From positions 1 through 13,937 of the forward strand of contig CAZIVE010000071.1 in assembly GCA_964542435.1 (NCBI GenBank): DNA of 13,937 nucleotides. The letters run 5' to 3'. The translations under genes and the position numbers were made by a program. The notes under the pieces were generated by a model that saw only the letters and a list, made by a program, of their open reading frames with translations, was not told where the DNA came from and searched no databases. Below are positions 6,026 to 13,937 of the stretch, piece by piece. This DNA is from CAZIVE01 sp964542435 (GTDB taxonomy: Bacteria > Bacteroidota > Bacteroidia > Bacteroidales > Tannerellaceae). Each line of letters begins with the position of its first letter. Within the stretch, counting starts at the first letter, position 1.

Positions 6026-8479
6026 TTAATTGACTATCCATTCAATGACGCCGCCCGACTCGTTCTTCTGAAGCTGTATCACGAGCCTCAGTCCTGAAGT
6101 GGTCACCGGCGTAAAATCTACCGTGTTGTAGCAATCCTTCTTGCAGAGATAGGGCGACTTTGCCTCAACATCCTTCCAGGCGTCGCCTGCCTTGTATTGT
6201 ACTTTCCAGCTTTCCGGAACACGGAAGTTGCCGTCGTAATGGTCGAAGTCCAGCCAGTAAACCTCCACGTTCTTCACCTGTTCGGGTTTGTCGAAAGCGT
6301 ATTCCAACGTCTCCTTCATACCCTGCTGCAACCAGAAATACCAATACGGCTTGCTCATATCATCCGAGCTTTGCGGATTCCACTGGTCGTTGACGCCATA
6401 ACATTCTTCCCGACGTTCGATCGGAATACCGTCTTTCTGAATCGGTGCATTCACCACAGCGTAGCATTTGGCTCTCGATGCGATGGTCGATGCAGGAATG
6501 GCGCGTGCATACTGTGCCGACTGAGGAATCCAGACAGCCATCTCATATGCTCCGCGGTTGCACCACGTAGAATAGGGAATCAGCTTGACCGGCACTTCGC
6601 GTTCGCTGACTGCGCCGTTGGCCGTACGACTGATCTCCTTCGCCGTGCTCTCCAGTTCCATGATGCCGTTCAGCTTGTCCTTAAGATAGGTGGCCTTGAA
6701 CGAAGCCGATTCGGGAATATATTTGTTGAAGACATGACCGTCGGCCATGTCGGCACCTTCCATGCAATACATCACCGGACCGCGTTCGAAGGAAAGCAAT
6801 CCGCGATCGGCACGTACATGCTCGTTGGCTTTCACTCTTCTGACATCCATCGGGAAAGAGATCTCGACGACGTCGCCCTTCTTCCATTCACGGTTCAGCG
6901 TCAGATAACCCAATGAAGTGTTCAGAGCCACCTTCTTGCCGTTGACCTTCACGACCGTCTTGCTGCTGAGCTGTTTGGTGAACGAATAGAGATCGCTGCT
7001 TGGAATCGGCTCCTCTCCTGCCCAACCGGGAATACGGAGTTTGACAGCGAACTTCTTCGCCTGCGCCGGATTGACATTCAGCTTGACCTTACCGCTCCAC
7101 GGATAATCGGTCTCCTGAACCAGGTTCACCGAGTCGCCTTCCACCGAAACCTTGCCTCGGCTTCCGATATAGAGATTGACAAAGACGCTGTTCTCCTGTG
7201 TGGCATACATGTATTTCGGCACGGAAGCCATGAAACGCGTGATGTTGCCGGGACAGCAGGCGCAACCGAACCAACGGGCCCGTTCGTGCTGACCGGAAGA
7301 CTCCAGCGGATTATCGTAGAAGAATTTGTCACCGCTCAAAGAAACACCGGAGATAACGCCATTGTACAAGGCACGTTCCAATACATCTATATATTTAGCA
7401 TCGCCGGTCGCAAGGAACATACGATAGTTCCAGAAGACGTTGGCTATCGCAGCACAGGTCTCCGCATAAGCAGACTGGTTATGCAATTCGTAATTGGGGC
7501 CGAAGCCCTCGCCTTGCGCGCGGGAACCGATACCTCCGGTGATATATAGCTTCTTCGTTGCCATATTATTCCAAATACGTTCCAAGGCATGGAAATACGC
7601 CGTGTCGTGCATCAGAGCAGCTACGTCGGCCACGCCTGAATAGAGATAGCCGGCGCGGACAGCGTGGCCCACAATCTCATCCTGCTGGAGAATGGGCTTG
7701 TGATCCTGGCTGTACTCGCTCAGCTTGTGGCCGTCGGTGCCTCGTCCTGTCTCTTCGACGAAGTAACGGGCCATTTTGAGATACTTCTGATCTCCTGTGA
7801 CTTTGTAGAGTTTGCAGAGAGCCATCTCAACGATGGGATGACCGCTCGGACGATGAATCTGTCCTTCGTTTGGTCCAAACGTCTTGCAGACCAAATCTGC
7901 ATTTTTTATGGCCACGTTCAGAAGCGAGCGTTTGCCTGTAGCCTGGTAATGAGCTACAGCTGCTTCATACAAGTGGCCGCTATTGTACAGTTCGTGACTG
8001 TTTATTTTTTCCCACTTATGTGTTCCCCACCAACGATAGAGCCGCGTGCACTTGTTGGTGACGCAGGTGGTCAGATAACCGTCCGGTTCCTGAGCCGCAG
8101 CGATCAAGGTAATGACGCTGTCGAGATAAGCATCGAGCTGGGGATTGTATTTTACGGCTAAAGAATAGCTTGCACCTTCAATGATCTTGTAAGGATCGGT
8201 GTCGTCAAAGGGAAAATCACCTTTGTGTTCTCCTTTGATCAAGCCACCCGCCAAAGCAAAATTGTCGAAACGACCATTGATCTCGCACTGATGGAAAGCC
8301 GAAGGAATCGATACTGTGCGGTTGGTTTCAATACGCGGAGCCCAGAAGTTGTCCGTGATATGAACCTCCGTGAAAGGCACCTCTTCGATAGGTTTGTCGG
8401 ATGTGTACTGTTCGGATACCGTTCCACAGGATACGAGTCCGATAGCGAATACAGAAGCCATTGTCAGTTGTTTCAACAT
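6026..8479 (-). CDS. GH127-type glycosidase (beta-L-arabinofuranosidase-like, DUF1680), lipoprotein
   Basis: This 817-residue enzyme is the closest relative in the window of the 2675-5071 product. The active-site set of HypBA1 is complete: Glu324 in GEGF (acid/base), Glu340 and Cys342 in ETC, and Cys408-Cys409 in GCACCPGN, again with 16 residues between the two Glu. A galactose-binding-like module ends the protein (about 680-817). The chosen start at 8479 gives a lipoprotein signal (MLKQLTMASVFAIGLVSC, lipobox LVSC, lipidated Cys18). The frame is open for 60 more codons upstream, but that extension would pass through the hairpin at 8612-8644 and bury the signal peptide, so it is rejected. Lipid anchoring contrasts with the soluble signal peptide of its paralogue, suggesting different locations or steps. 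Substrate is likely a beta-L-arabinofuranoside or similar furanoside; not proven. Confidence 0.9.
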   Translation of the reverse strand: MLKQLTMASVFAIGLVSCGTVSEQYTSDKPIEEVPFTEVHITDNFWAPRIETNRTVSIPSAFHQCEINGRFDNFALAGGLIKGEHKGDFPFDDTDPYKIIEGASYSLAVKYNPQLDAYLDSVITLIAAAQEPDGYLTTCVTNKCTRLYRWWGTHKWEKINSHELYNSGHLYEAAVAHYQATGKRSLLNVAIKNADLVCKTFGPNEGQIHRPSGHPIVEMALCKLYKVTGDQKYLKMARYFVEETGRGTDGHKLSEYSQDHKPILQQDEIVGHAVRAGYLYSGVADVAALMHDTAYFHALERIWNNMATKKLYITGGIGSRAQGEGFGPNYELHNQSAYAETCAAIANVFWNYRMFLATGDAKYIDVLERALYNGVISGVSLSGDKFFYDNPLESSGQHERARWFGCACCPGNITRFMASVPKYMYATQENSVFVNLYIGSRGKVSVEGDSVNLVQETDYPWSGKVKLNVNPAQAKKFAVKLRIPGWAGEEPIPSSDLYSFTKQLSSKTVVKVNGKKVALNTSLGYLTLNREWKKGDVVEISFPMDVRRVKANEHVRADRGLLSFERGPVMYCMEGADMADGHVFNKYIPESASFKATYLKDKLNGIMELESTAKEISRTANGAVSEREVPVKLIPYSTWCNRGAYEMAVWIPQSAQYARAIPASTIASRAKCYAVVNAPIQKDGIPIERREECYGVNDQWNPQSSDDMSKPYWYFWLQQGMKETLEYAFDKPEQVKNVEVYWLDFDHYDGNFRVPESWKVQYKAGDAWKDVEAKSPYLCKKDCYNTVDFTPVTTSGLRLVIQLQKNESGGVIEWIVN

Positions 8480-8596
8480 GGTTTTAAGATTTCTCGAATG
8501 TAACGTTTCAGGAGCCAATCGTAACAGACCCTGAGAGTTACATCTGTGATGAATGAATTTGAAAAAAGAGCGATCGAAAAACAGATTGTCATCGCC

Positions 8597-8644
8597 CGAA
8601 AGAAGAAAAGGAACGTGGAGACGGAGCTTTTCCGCCCCCACGTT
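8597..8644 (-). terminator. Strong hairpin with pyrimidine-rich tail after susD
   Basis: The minus strand forms a 14-bp stem (8644-8631 with 8625-8612, AACGTGG at its base, two G-T pairs) with the 5-nt loop AAAGC, followed by CCTTTTCTTCTTTC. It begins 25 bp after the susD stop. A broken T-tract suggests partial termination or protection of the susCD message from 3' decay, either of which would leave susCD transcripts more abundant than those of the enzymes downstream. Confidence 0.6.
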
Positions 8645-8668
8645 GTTTGTATGGATCAACAGAAGGGA

Positions 8669-10267
8669 TTAATATCCCGGATTCTGTTTCAGATTAGAGT
8701 TCGTGTTCAAGATTGTATAGGCAATCGGGAACAACTGAGTGTGACCGTCGGTGATCGGCTGATGGTTGAACCAGCTCTTGGTGCTGTACGTTCCGAAACG
8801 GATCATCTCGGTACGGCGATAAGCCTCAGCGCACATTTCCCATCCGTATTCGTCATAGATTCCGCCAAACTTAACCGGAGTCTGATTGCCCGGATCCGAT
8901 ACGTTGCCATTCTCATCGAGAATACCGTATTTGATCTTACTGTCAGCCTTCAAGTCGGCAATCGTAACCTTAGCTTTGGCAGGATCGTCGAATGAACGGG
9001 CGCGAACCTGAGAAACCAAGTCAGCAGCAACCTGTTCGTCCTGACCCAGACGCATCAGACATTCAGCCTTCATCAACAGAACCTCTGCATAGCGGAAGTA
9101 TGGGAAGTCATTGCTCAAGCGGGATTTAGCGCCCACCTTGATCTCATATTTACCAATACGATAACCATCATGATAATCGGATTTGTACATGCTCGGGATC
9201 TTGTTCGTCAGTGTGAACTGAACAGCACCTGTCGTAGCGTTGATCTGATCACCCTGCAACCAGGATTGTTTCATACGTTTGTCAGCAGGATCATAGCTGT
9301 TGATGAACTGAGGATTGGCTGCACTACCGTTCCAAGGTGTTGACTGCATCTTGAATACCAGACGATGCTGTGAATCGAGGAACTTCATGTGAGCGCCGAA
9401 AGCTTCAGAACCTGAGTTGTAAACTTCGTCATAAGGAACGGCGAAGATGATCTCCGGACAACTGGAGTTGTCGGTCTTGAAGATATCCAGATAGCTGCTT
9501 GCCAAAGAATACTTGCCGGAATTGATGATCAGGTTGCACTGATCCAAAGCTTCCTTCCAATGAGGAGTACCGGTGTAAACTTCTGCATTCAGATACATAC
9601 GAGCCAGAAGGCAACGAGCGCCCCACTGCGTCAGACGACCGTAAGTAGAAGTGTTGACATCCGATTCCAGATCCGGAATGGCAGCATTCAGTTCGCTGAC
9701 TACGAAATCATAAACCTGTTGACGGGTTGACTGAGTAGGAATATCAGCGGAGAATGTAGTTACGATCGGCACATTACCGAAGTTATCGCAAAGGATAGAA
9801 TACCACAAGGCACGTACGGCACGCAGCTCAGCTACGACACCGGTCTTGATTTTGTCAGGGAAGAAGCCTTCGTCAGCTTTCTTCAGGACCTTGTTTACAT
9901 TATTGATACCTGTGAAGCAATGTTCGTAGGTGTTTTGAGGCTGCCATTCACGGTCGTCCCATGTATGCAGGTGCATACGACGATACGTACCGCCATCATC
10001 CCAACCATTGGGACGAACTGGAGTGACGATGACATCACCCGGTTCCTCTTCCAGATCGAACAGACCTTGCCAGTCCATGATATAGCGGAGAGGAGAATAA
10101 GCTGTTGCCAATAAAGAAACAGCATCGGCTTCCGTCGGAACATAAGACTCTTCTGTAATTTCGGAATAAGGAGTCTCATCCAGGTTTAAGCATCCGCCTA
10201 AAGTCAGTAATGAACCTAAGCAGGCTGCATAAATTCCATATTTATATATTTTCATGACTATTTTCAT
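8669..10267 (-). CDS. susD: SusD/RagB family surface glycan-binding lipoprotein
   Basis: This 532-residue protein would sit as the lid on the SusC channel and capture the substrate at the cell surface. A lipoprotein signal ends in LTLGGC (lipidated Cys26), and the acidic pair Asp30-Glu31 soon after it fits the Bacteroidetes surface-export rule. Family hallmarks are the block ELRAVRALWYSILCDNFGNVP-like at 147-167, the helix FRYAEVLLMKAE at 391-402, and a tryptophan-rich, asparagine/glycine-containing C-terminus. Length is normal for the family. The ATG lies 9 nt after the susC stop, so the two are co-translated or nearly so; an alternative ATG four codons in (10255) gives the same signal peptide. 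The ligand cannot be read from sequence. SusD here is a family label, not a claim of starch specificity. Confidence 0.93.
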   Translation of the reverse strand: MKIVMKIYKYGIYAACLGSLLTLGGCLNLDETPYSEITEESYVPTEADAVSLLATAYSPLRYIMDWQGLFDLEEEPGDVIVTPVRPNGWDDGGTYRRMHLHTWDDREWQPQNTYEHCFTGINNVNKVLKKADEGFFPDKIKTGVVAELRAVRALWYSILCDNFGNVPIVTTFSADIPTQSTRQQVYDFVVSELNAAIPDLESDVNTSTYGRLTQWGARCLLARMYLNAEVYTGTPHWKEALDQCNLIINSGKYSLASSYLDIFKTDNSSCPEIIFAVPYDEVYNSGSEAFGAHMKFLDSQHRLVFKMQSTPWNGSAANPQFINSYDPADKRMKQSWLQGDQINATTGAVQFTLTNKIPSMYKSDYHDGYRIGKYEIKVGAKSRLSNDFPYFRYAEVLLMKAECLMRLGQDEQVAADLVSQVRARSFDDPAKAKVTIADLKADSKIKYGILDENGNVSDPGNQTPVKFGGIYDEYGWEMCAEAYRRTEMIRFGTYSTKSWFNHQPITDGHTQLFPIAYTILNTNSNLKQNPGY

Positions 10268-10276
10268 TTAAAGTTA

Positions 10277-13200
10277 TCAGAATGTTAAGTTCATACCGAA
10301 TGTATAGGTGCGGACGGTCGGATATTTATCACGATGGTCGATACCTGCATCCAGAACACCATAATCAGAAGAAGAAGTAGCGATTTCAGGATCCAGACCT
10401 TTGTAACCGGTGATGGTTGCAAGGTTCAGAACAGAACCGTAGATACGAAGGTTCTTGATGACGTTCTGTCCCTTCAGGTTGAATGTGTAACCTAATGTGA
10501 CATTGTCGATCTTCCAATAATCACCGTCTTCTACATAGTAGCTGACGTAACGCTGGTCATCCAACAGTACGCTCTTTCCGTAGATCTTCTTGAAAGAAGA
10601 GTTCAAGCGGTTGTAGTTGATACTTGGCTTGGCTGTCTCGTAGAACATACGCTGGAAGTTCAGGATCTGATAAGCGAAGGCACCACGCATGTTGACGCTC
10701 AGGTCAAATCCCTTATAACTTACCGTGTTATTCCAGTTTACATAATACTTAGGAATACCATTGCCCAGCTTCTGCCAGTCTTCACTGGTTGCATCACCTG
10801 CGAGAATGTGCTGGCGAACGCCATTGGCATCCGGCTTGCTTTCAACGATCCAAAGACCATCGTCTGAGATGTCAACGGATTTCAGTCCCCAAAGTGTACC
10901 GATTGGCTGACCAACCTTTACAATATGTGTTGTGGTCTGAACAGGTTCGCCCGTGTAACCGGTATAGAACCAGTCGTTGGTCATCTGGAATTTATCATTC
11001 TGGATAGAGAGCAGTTTGTTGCGGTTCGTTGAGAAGGAAGCGTTGGAACTCCAAACCAGATCCTTTGTCTTGACAGGCACGGCGCGAACGAGTACCTCAA
11101 GACCGCTGTTACGCAACTTACCTACATTGGCAAGGATAGAGCTGTACTGATACGGAGGAACAGGAACGTTATAATCCCAAAGAGCATCGTGTGTCTCACG
11201 GATGTAGTAATCGATAGATCCACCTAAGCGGTCACCGAATACGCCCCAATCCAAACCGAAGTTGAACTCGTTCTTTTTCTCCCAACGAAGATCCGGGTTG
11301 GCATTACGTACGGAGTTCAACTCCTTAACCCAAGAACCGTTATAAAGGAAGGCACCGGAATAGTTCAAGCTGGCCAATGAAGTATAAGGACTGGCAACGT
11401 TGATACCTGTGATACCGAAACCGGCACGCAGCTTCAAGTTATCCAACCATGTGTACTTCTTCATGAATGATTCGTTGTTGATTCTCCAACCAACAGATAC
11501 GCCTGGGAAAGTACCCCACTTGTGATCTGCACCAAACTTGGAAGAACCTTCGTGACGTACACTGACCATCAACAGATAACGATCATCGTAGTTGTAGCTG
11601 ACACGACCGAAGATACCGATCAGGGCATCTGATGACTTGTAGCTGGACATGCTTGCGTTACCTTCCTGCAGTGCCTGACCGGCTTCCATCTTATTATAGG
11701 AATAACCGTCGGTCGGGAATTTGTAGTTCATCTCGTCGAAATTCTGCCATGTATTGTTCTCGTAGTTGTAACCAACCAAGCCGTTGATATTGTGTTTGCC
11801 AAAGCTCTTTACATAGTTGGCGGTCAACTCACCGAGGTTACCTTTATATTCGCTTGTATAACGGTAAGCATAACCGTTGTATCCGTTCTTTGTAGTAGAT
11901 ACGTGGTTGTGTGTCTGATAGTAACCGCTGATACTGGATTCACTCTTGTGCGTGAAAGAAGCTTTCAACGTCAAATCCTTGATCGGACGGAAGGTTGCGC
12001 CGCCGGTGAAACGGATGTCTTTGTTTGTGGCGTCGCCCAATGTCTCACGGATGTATGCAACAGGGTTATCATAGAAATAGATATCACGTTCAAACCAAGT
12101 GCCGTCTTCGTTCTTGATCGGTTCCGTTGGGTTGTGGATCAAAGCTTCACGATAGGCATACGTATTGAAACTGTTCGGATGGTTCTCCTCACCTACGATT
12201 CCGGATGCATTCAATGTCAGTTTGTCATCAAACATCGACTGGTTGATATCGAAACGACCGGTCATACGTTCGTCATCAGACTTGATGAATGTACCTTGAT
12301 TCTTACGGTAGTTGACGCTGGCCGTGTAATTGGTCTGCTTGCTGCCGCCGCGGATGGAAAGATTATGTACGTGGCTGATACCTGTGCGGGTGATTTCGCC
12401 CAGCCAGTCGGTATCAGAACCGAAGTCCTGGTAGTCGGCACCGGAGAAGGTGTAACCTTCAGCCCATTTCTGACGAAGCTGTTTGGCTGTCATGAAATCA
12501 GGTGTCTTCAACGTAGTGGAAGCAGAAACATAACCGGAGTAGTCGATCGTAGGAGGCATCTCCTTCTGACTGGTCTTGGTCGTGATGATGATGACACCGT
12601 TGGTACCACGAGTACCATAAATAGCGGTTGCAGAACCATCCTTCAAAACGTCGATCGATTCGATGTCTTCCGGAGCGACGGTGGTCAAACTTCCGGGAAC
12701 ACCATCCACAAGGATCAACGGCGTCGTGCCGCCTTTGAATGATGAAATACCACGAAGCATAATCTGTGTACTGGCCGTCGGGTCACCACTAGGCATGGTA
12801 ACGTTCAAACCGGCAACCTTACCTTGTACCAACTGACCGGCATCCTGTACGGCACCTTTTACGAAGCTTTCACTCTTGACATTGGCGATAGAACTGGTGA
12901 CATCACCTTTCTTCTGCGTACCATAACCGATGACAACGACTTCGTCCATCAACTGTGAGTCTTCCGACATATTGACCGAAACGATCTTCTGTGCTCCGAC
13001 AGTCACTTCCTGTGAACGGAAACCTACATAAGAGAACTGGATTATGGAACGACCACTTGCGACATTTAAGGAATAATGTCCATTTACGTCACTCATCGTA
13101 CCATTGGTTGTTCCTTTCTCAATGACATTGACGCCAGGTAAAGGTTCACCATTCTGATCTTTCACAACTCCGGTAATGACATTCTTTTGCTGGGTTACAG

Positions 13201-13327
13201 CAGCAACATCATTTCCAGGTGCTGACTTCGCAGCTGCAGATTGTGATCCGCCAGCTCCGACACTTAACAAAATACATGCAGCCAATAAAGGTCTGTAGTA
13301 CTTTCCACTGTTAGTTTTTGCATCCAT
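10277..13327 (-). CDS. susC: SusC/RagA family TonB-linked outer-membrane transporter
   Basis: This 1016-residue importer uses TonB energy to bring oligomers across the outer membrane with its SusD partner. A signal peptide (about 1-33, with LLAACILLSVGAGGSQ) is followed by a carboxypeptidase-regulatory-like beta domain (about 49-120, NVITGVVKDQNGEPLPGVNV), a TonB-box region MDEVVVIGYG (127-136), the plug domain (about 140-252, containing LILVDGVPG and ending NGVIIITTKT), and a long 22-stranded barrel ending in an aromatic residue (GMNLTF). No STN domain precedes the carboxypeptidase-like domain, so it is not an anti-sigma-linked (FecR-type) transducer. Regulation is therefore more likely by a hybrid two-component or AraC-type activator, which fits the repeats upstream. 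It is the first gene of the operon. RagAB shows that this family can import peptides as well as glycans. Confidence 0.95.
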   Translation of the reverse strand: MDAKTNSGKYYRPLLAACILLSVGAGGSQSAAAKSAPGNDVAAVTQQKNVITGVVKDQNGEPLPGVNVIEKGTTNGTMSDVNGHYSLNVASGRSIIQFSYVGFRSQEVTVGAQKIVSVNMSEDSQLMDEVVVIGYGTQKKGDVTSSIANVKSESFVKGAVQDAGQLVQGKVAGLNVTMPSGDPTASTQIMLRGISSFKGGTTPLILVDGVPGSLTTVAPEDIESIDVLKDGSATAIYGTRGTNGVIIITTKTSQKEMPPTIDYSGYVSASTTLKTPDFMTAKQLRQKWAEGYTFSGADYQDFGSDTDWLGEITRTGISHVHNLSIRGGSKQTNYTASVNYRKNQGTFIKSDDERMTGRFDINQSMFDDKLTLNASGIVGEENHPNSFNTYAYREALIHNPTEPIKNEDGTWFERDIYFYDNPVAYIRETLGDATNKDIRFTGGATFRPIKDLTLKASFTHKSESSISGYYQTHNHVSTTKNGYNGYAYRYTSEYKGNLGELTANYVKSFGKHNINGLVGYNYENNTWQNFDEMNYKFPTDGYSYNKMEAGQALQEGNASMSSYKSSDALIGIFGRVSYNYDDRYLLMVSVRHEGSSKFGADHKWGTFPGVSVGWRINNESFMKKYTWLDNLKLRAGFGITGINVASPYTSLASLNYSGAFLYNGSWVKELNSVRNANPDLRWEKKNEFNFGLDWGVFGDRLGGSIDYYIRETHDALWDYNVPVPPYQYSSILANVGKLRNSGLEVLVRAVPVKTKDLVWSSNASFSTNRNKLLSIQNDKFQMTNDWFYTGYTGEPVQTTTHIVKVGQPIGTLWGLKSVDISDDGLWIVESKPDANGVRQHILAGDATSEDWQKLGNGIPKYYVNWNNTVSYKGFDLSVNMRGAFAYQILNFQRMFYETAKPSINYNRLNSSFKKIYGKSVLLDDQRYVSYYVEDGDYWKIDNVTLGYTFNLKGQNVIKNLRIYGSVLNLATITGYKGLDPEIATSSSDYGVLDAGIDHRDKYPTVRTYTFGMNLTF

Positions 13328-13401
13328 GTTTGATGATATATATTAGATATTAGATAAATGATACACCTCTTGATTGTCCACTTAAGGTTAATCAACGTTG
13401 G

Positions 13402-13435
13402 CAAAATAAGTGTAAAATAACCTTTTTATATACAA
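13402..13435 (-). promoter_or_regulatory. Weak candidate promoter of susC
   Basis: The minus strand reads TTATTTTG at 13409-13402, one mismatch from TAnnTTTG, with TTG at 13435-13433 as a possible -33 box. The 23-nt spacing is longer than the usual 19. A start site near 13395 would leave a leader of about 70 nt. A poor core promoter is normal for an activator-dependent operon, but this call is tentative. Confidence 0.3.
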
Positions 13436-13449
13436 CTACGATGCAAAAT

Positions 13450-13577
13450 CATGAAAAGAAAGTCCAAATCCGTTAAATGTATCATTCATAGGAATAACAT
13501 TGTAAATCAAATGATTAATAAAATTTTTTGGACTTTTTTGTCATTATATTGGACAATTTTGTCATTCTATCGTCCAA
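13450..13577. promoter_or_regulatory. Candidate activator operator: TTGGAC direct and inverted repeats
   Basis: Two adjacent 21-bp units (13528-13548 and 13549-13569) match at 18 of 21 positions; each begins TTGGAC and contains TTTTGTCATT. An inverted copy at 13450-13467 (CATGAAAAGAAAGTCCAA) matches 15 of 18 positions. A further inverted core, GTCCAAT (13572-13578), mirrors ATTGGAC (13548-13554). The 21-bp period, two helical turns, is the spacing of AraC-type half-sites, and hybrid two-component regulators of such loci carry AraC-type domains. Seen: the repeats. Inferred: the regulator. Confidence 0.5.
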
Positions 13578-13734
13578 TGCGTGTTAATACAACACAAACG
13601 GTTTTTCAAGGCAATTTTCCCCCAAAAAGGTCTGTTTTTGTGGAGCCACCTTCATTCCCCAGGTTAGGATGAGATGAAAGGGATGTGAGAAGAGAAAGAT
13701 TTTTAGGCTCTTTCCTAACGGCGGAATAAAACGA

Positions 13735-13755
13735 CCTTGGCCCTTGGCCCTTGGC
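13735..13755. repeat. Three tandem copies of a 7-bp unit (CCTTGGC)
   Basis: CCTTGGC is repeated exactly three times without gaps. It stands 17 bp from the folded element at 13773-13833 and may be part of the same intergenic repeat. Such short arrays can vary in copy number by slippage. Confidence 0.55.
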
Positions 13756-13772
13756 CGCATACTGTAAAATAC

Positions 13773-13833
13773 TCCTCAGTCACAGCTGCGCTGTGCCAGC
13801 TCCCCTAATTTAGGGGAGCAGCTTTTGTGAGGA
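13773..13833. repeat. REP/MITE-like intergenic repeat folding as a three-way junction
   Basis: Outer arms TCCTCA (13773-13778) and TGAGGA (13828-13833) enclose two perfect hairpins: CACAGC-TGC-GCTGTG (13781-13795) and a 21-bp palindrome with 10-bp arms, GCTCCCCTAA at 13799-13808 and its complement at 13810-13819. Similar pairs of hairpins, one alternating and one C/G-rich, are familiar as dispersed intergenic repeats in gut bacteria. No coding potential. On either strand it could fold in RNA or extrude in DNA. Confidence 0.55.
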
Positions 13834-13937
13834 TGGTCGCGTTTCTACCGATAGATTCAGACCTGACGGCCTGAAAGAAAAGGGGGATATAAAATCTTTG
13901 CATAAAACCGCATGGCACAGCAGATTGTACATAAAAA

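Larger units (their letters stand above)
13328..13937. other. Upstream control region of the operon, no convincing gene
   Basis: Beyond the operator repeats and the folded repeat, it holds an 8-bp stem with one A-C mismatch and a TGAC loop (13856-13875), and a small TTAGG/CCTAA hairpin (13703-13718) with a T/C-rich minus-strand side that might end a transcript entering from the right. A 73-codon plus-strand frame at 13451-13672 has a low-complexity product and overlaps the operator repeats, so it is not called. Confidence 0.5.

Noticed and set aside
8480..8659. 60-codon N-terminal extension of the lipoprotein GH127
   Set aside because: It would run through the hairpin region after susD and bury a clear lipoprotein signal peptide; the ATG at 8479 is the better start.
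13451..13672. 73-codon plus-strand frame upstream of susC
   Set aside because: A/T-rich, low-complexity product that overlaps the operator-like repeats and shows no domain.
1..13937. CRISPR array, tRNA, rRNA, insertion sequence or transposase gene
   Set aside because: No spacer-repeat pattern, cloverleaf, rRNA-like stretch or transposase motif was seen on either strand.

Overview
The window reads as one polysaccharide (or glycoconjugate) utilisation locus from a member of the Bacteroidales. The reasons are a SusC/SusD pair, Bacteroidetes-type -7 promoter boxes (TAnnTTTG), and start codons preceded by A/T-rich sequence rather than Shine-Dalgarno motifs. The genus cannot be fixed from sequence alone; a gut Bacteroides or Parabacteroides-like organism is the best guess. 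All six convincing protein genes lie on the minus strand, so the operon is read from right to left.

Layout in transcription order. 13937-13328 is a non-coding control region of about 610 bp. It holds a folded REP/MITE-like repeat (13735-13875), a cluster of TTGGAC-containing repeats that looks like an activator operator (13450-13577), and a weak promoter candidate near 13402. Then come susC (10277-13327), susD (8669-10267), a strong hairpin with a pyrimidine-rich tail (8597-8644), a GH127-type glycosidase lipoprotein (6026-8479), a second hairpin (about 5935-5978), a secreted HEXXH putative metallopeptidase (5113-5919), a second GH127-type glycosidase (2675-5071), a secreted S9 prolyl-oligopeptidase/DPP-IV-like peptidase (531-2654), and a clear intrinsic terminator (464-507). 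The left 460 bp contain no convincing protein gene. They do hold a good minus-strand promoter aimed out of the window (47-77), a startless hydrophobic reading frame (118-249), and a candidate 70-nt small RNA on the plus strand (325-394).

How the parts may work together. The SusCD pair would bind and import a glycan or glycopeptide. The two GH127 enzymes keep the catalytic Cys/Glu set and the zinc site of the beta-L-arabinofuranosidase HypBA1. Two secreted peptidases sit among them, one from the prolyl-oligopeptidase clan. The known GH127 activity on arabinose linked to hydroxyproline, next to a proline-preferring peptidase family and a metallopeptidase, suggests a locus for degrading hydroxyproline-rich plant glycoproteins such as extensins: sugars and peptide removed by one operon. 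This is inference. Other GH127 substrates, such as rhamnogalacturonan-II side chains, remain possible. No regulator, sulfatase, endo-acting glycanase or SusE/F-like surface protein is present in the window.
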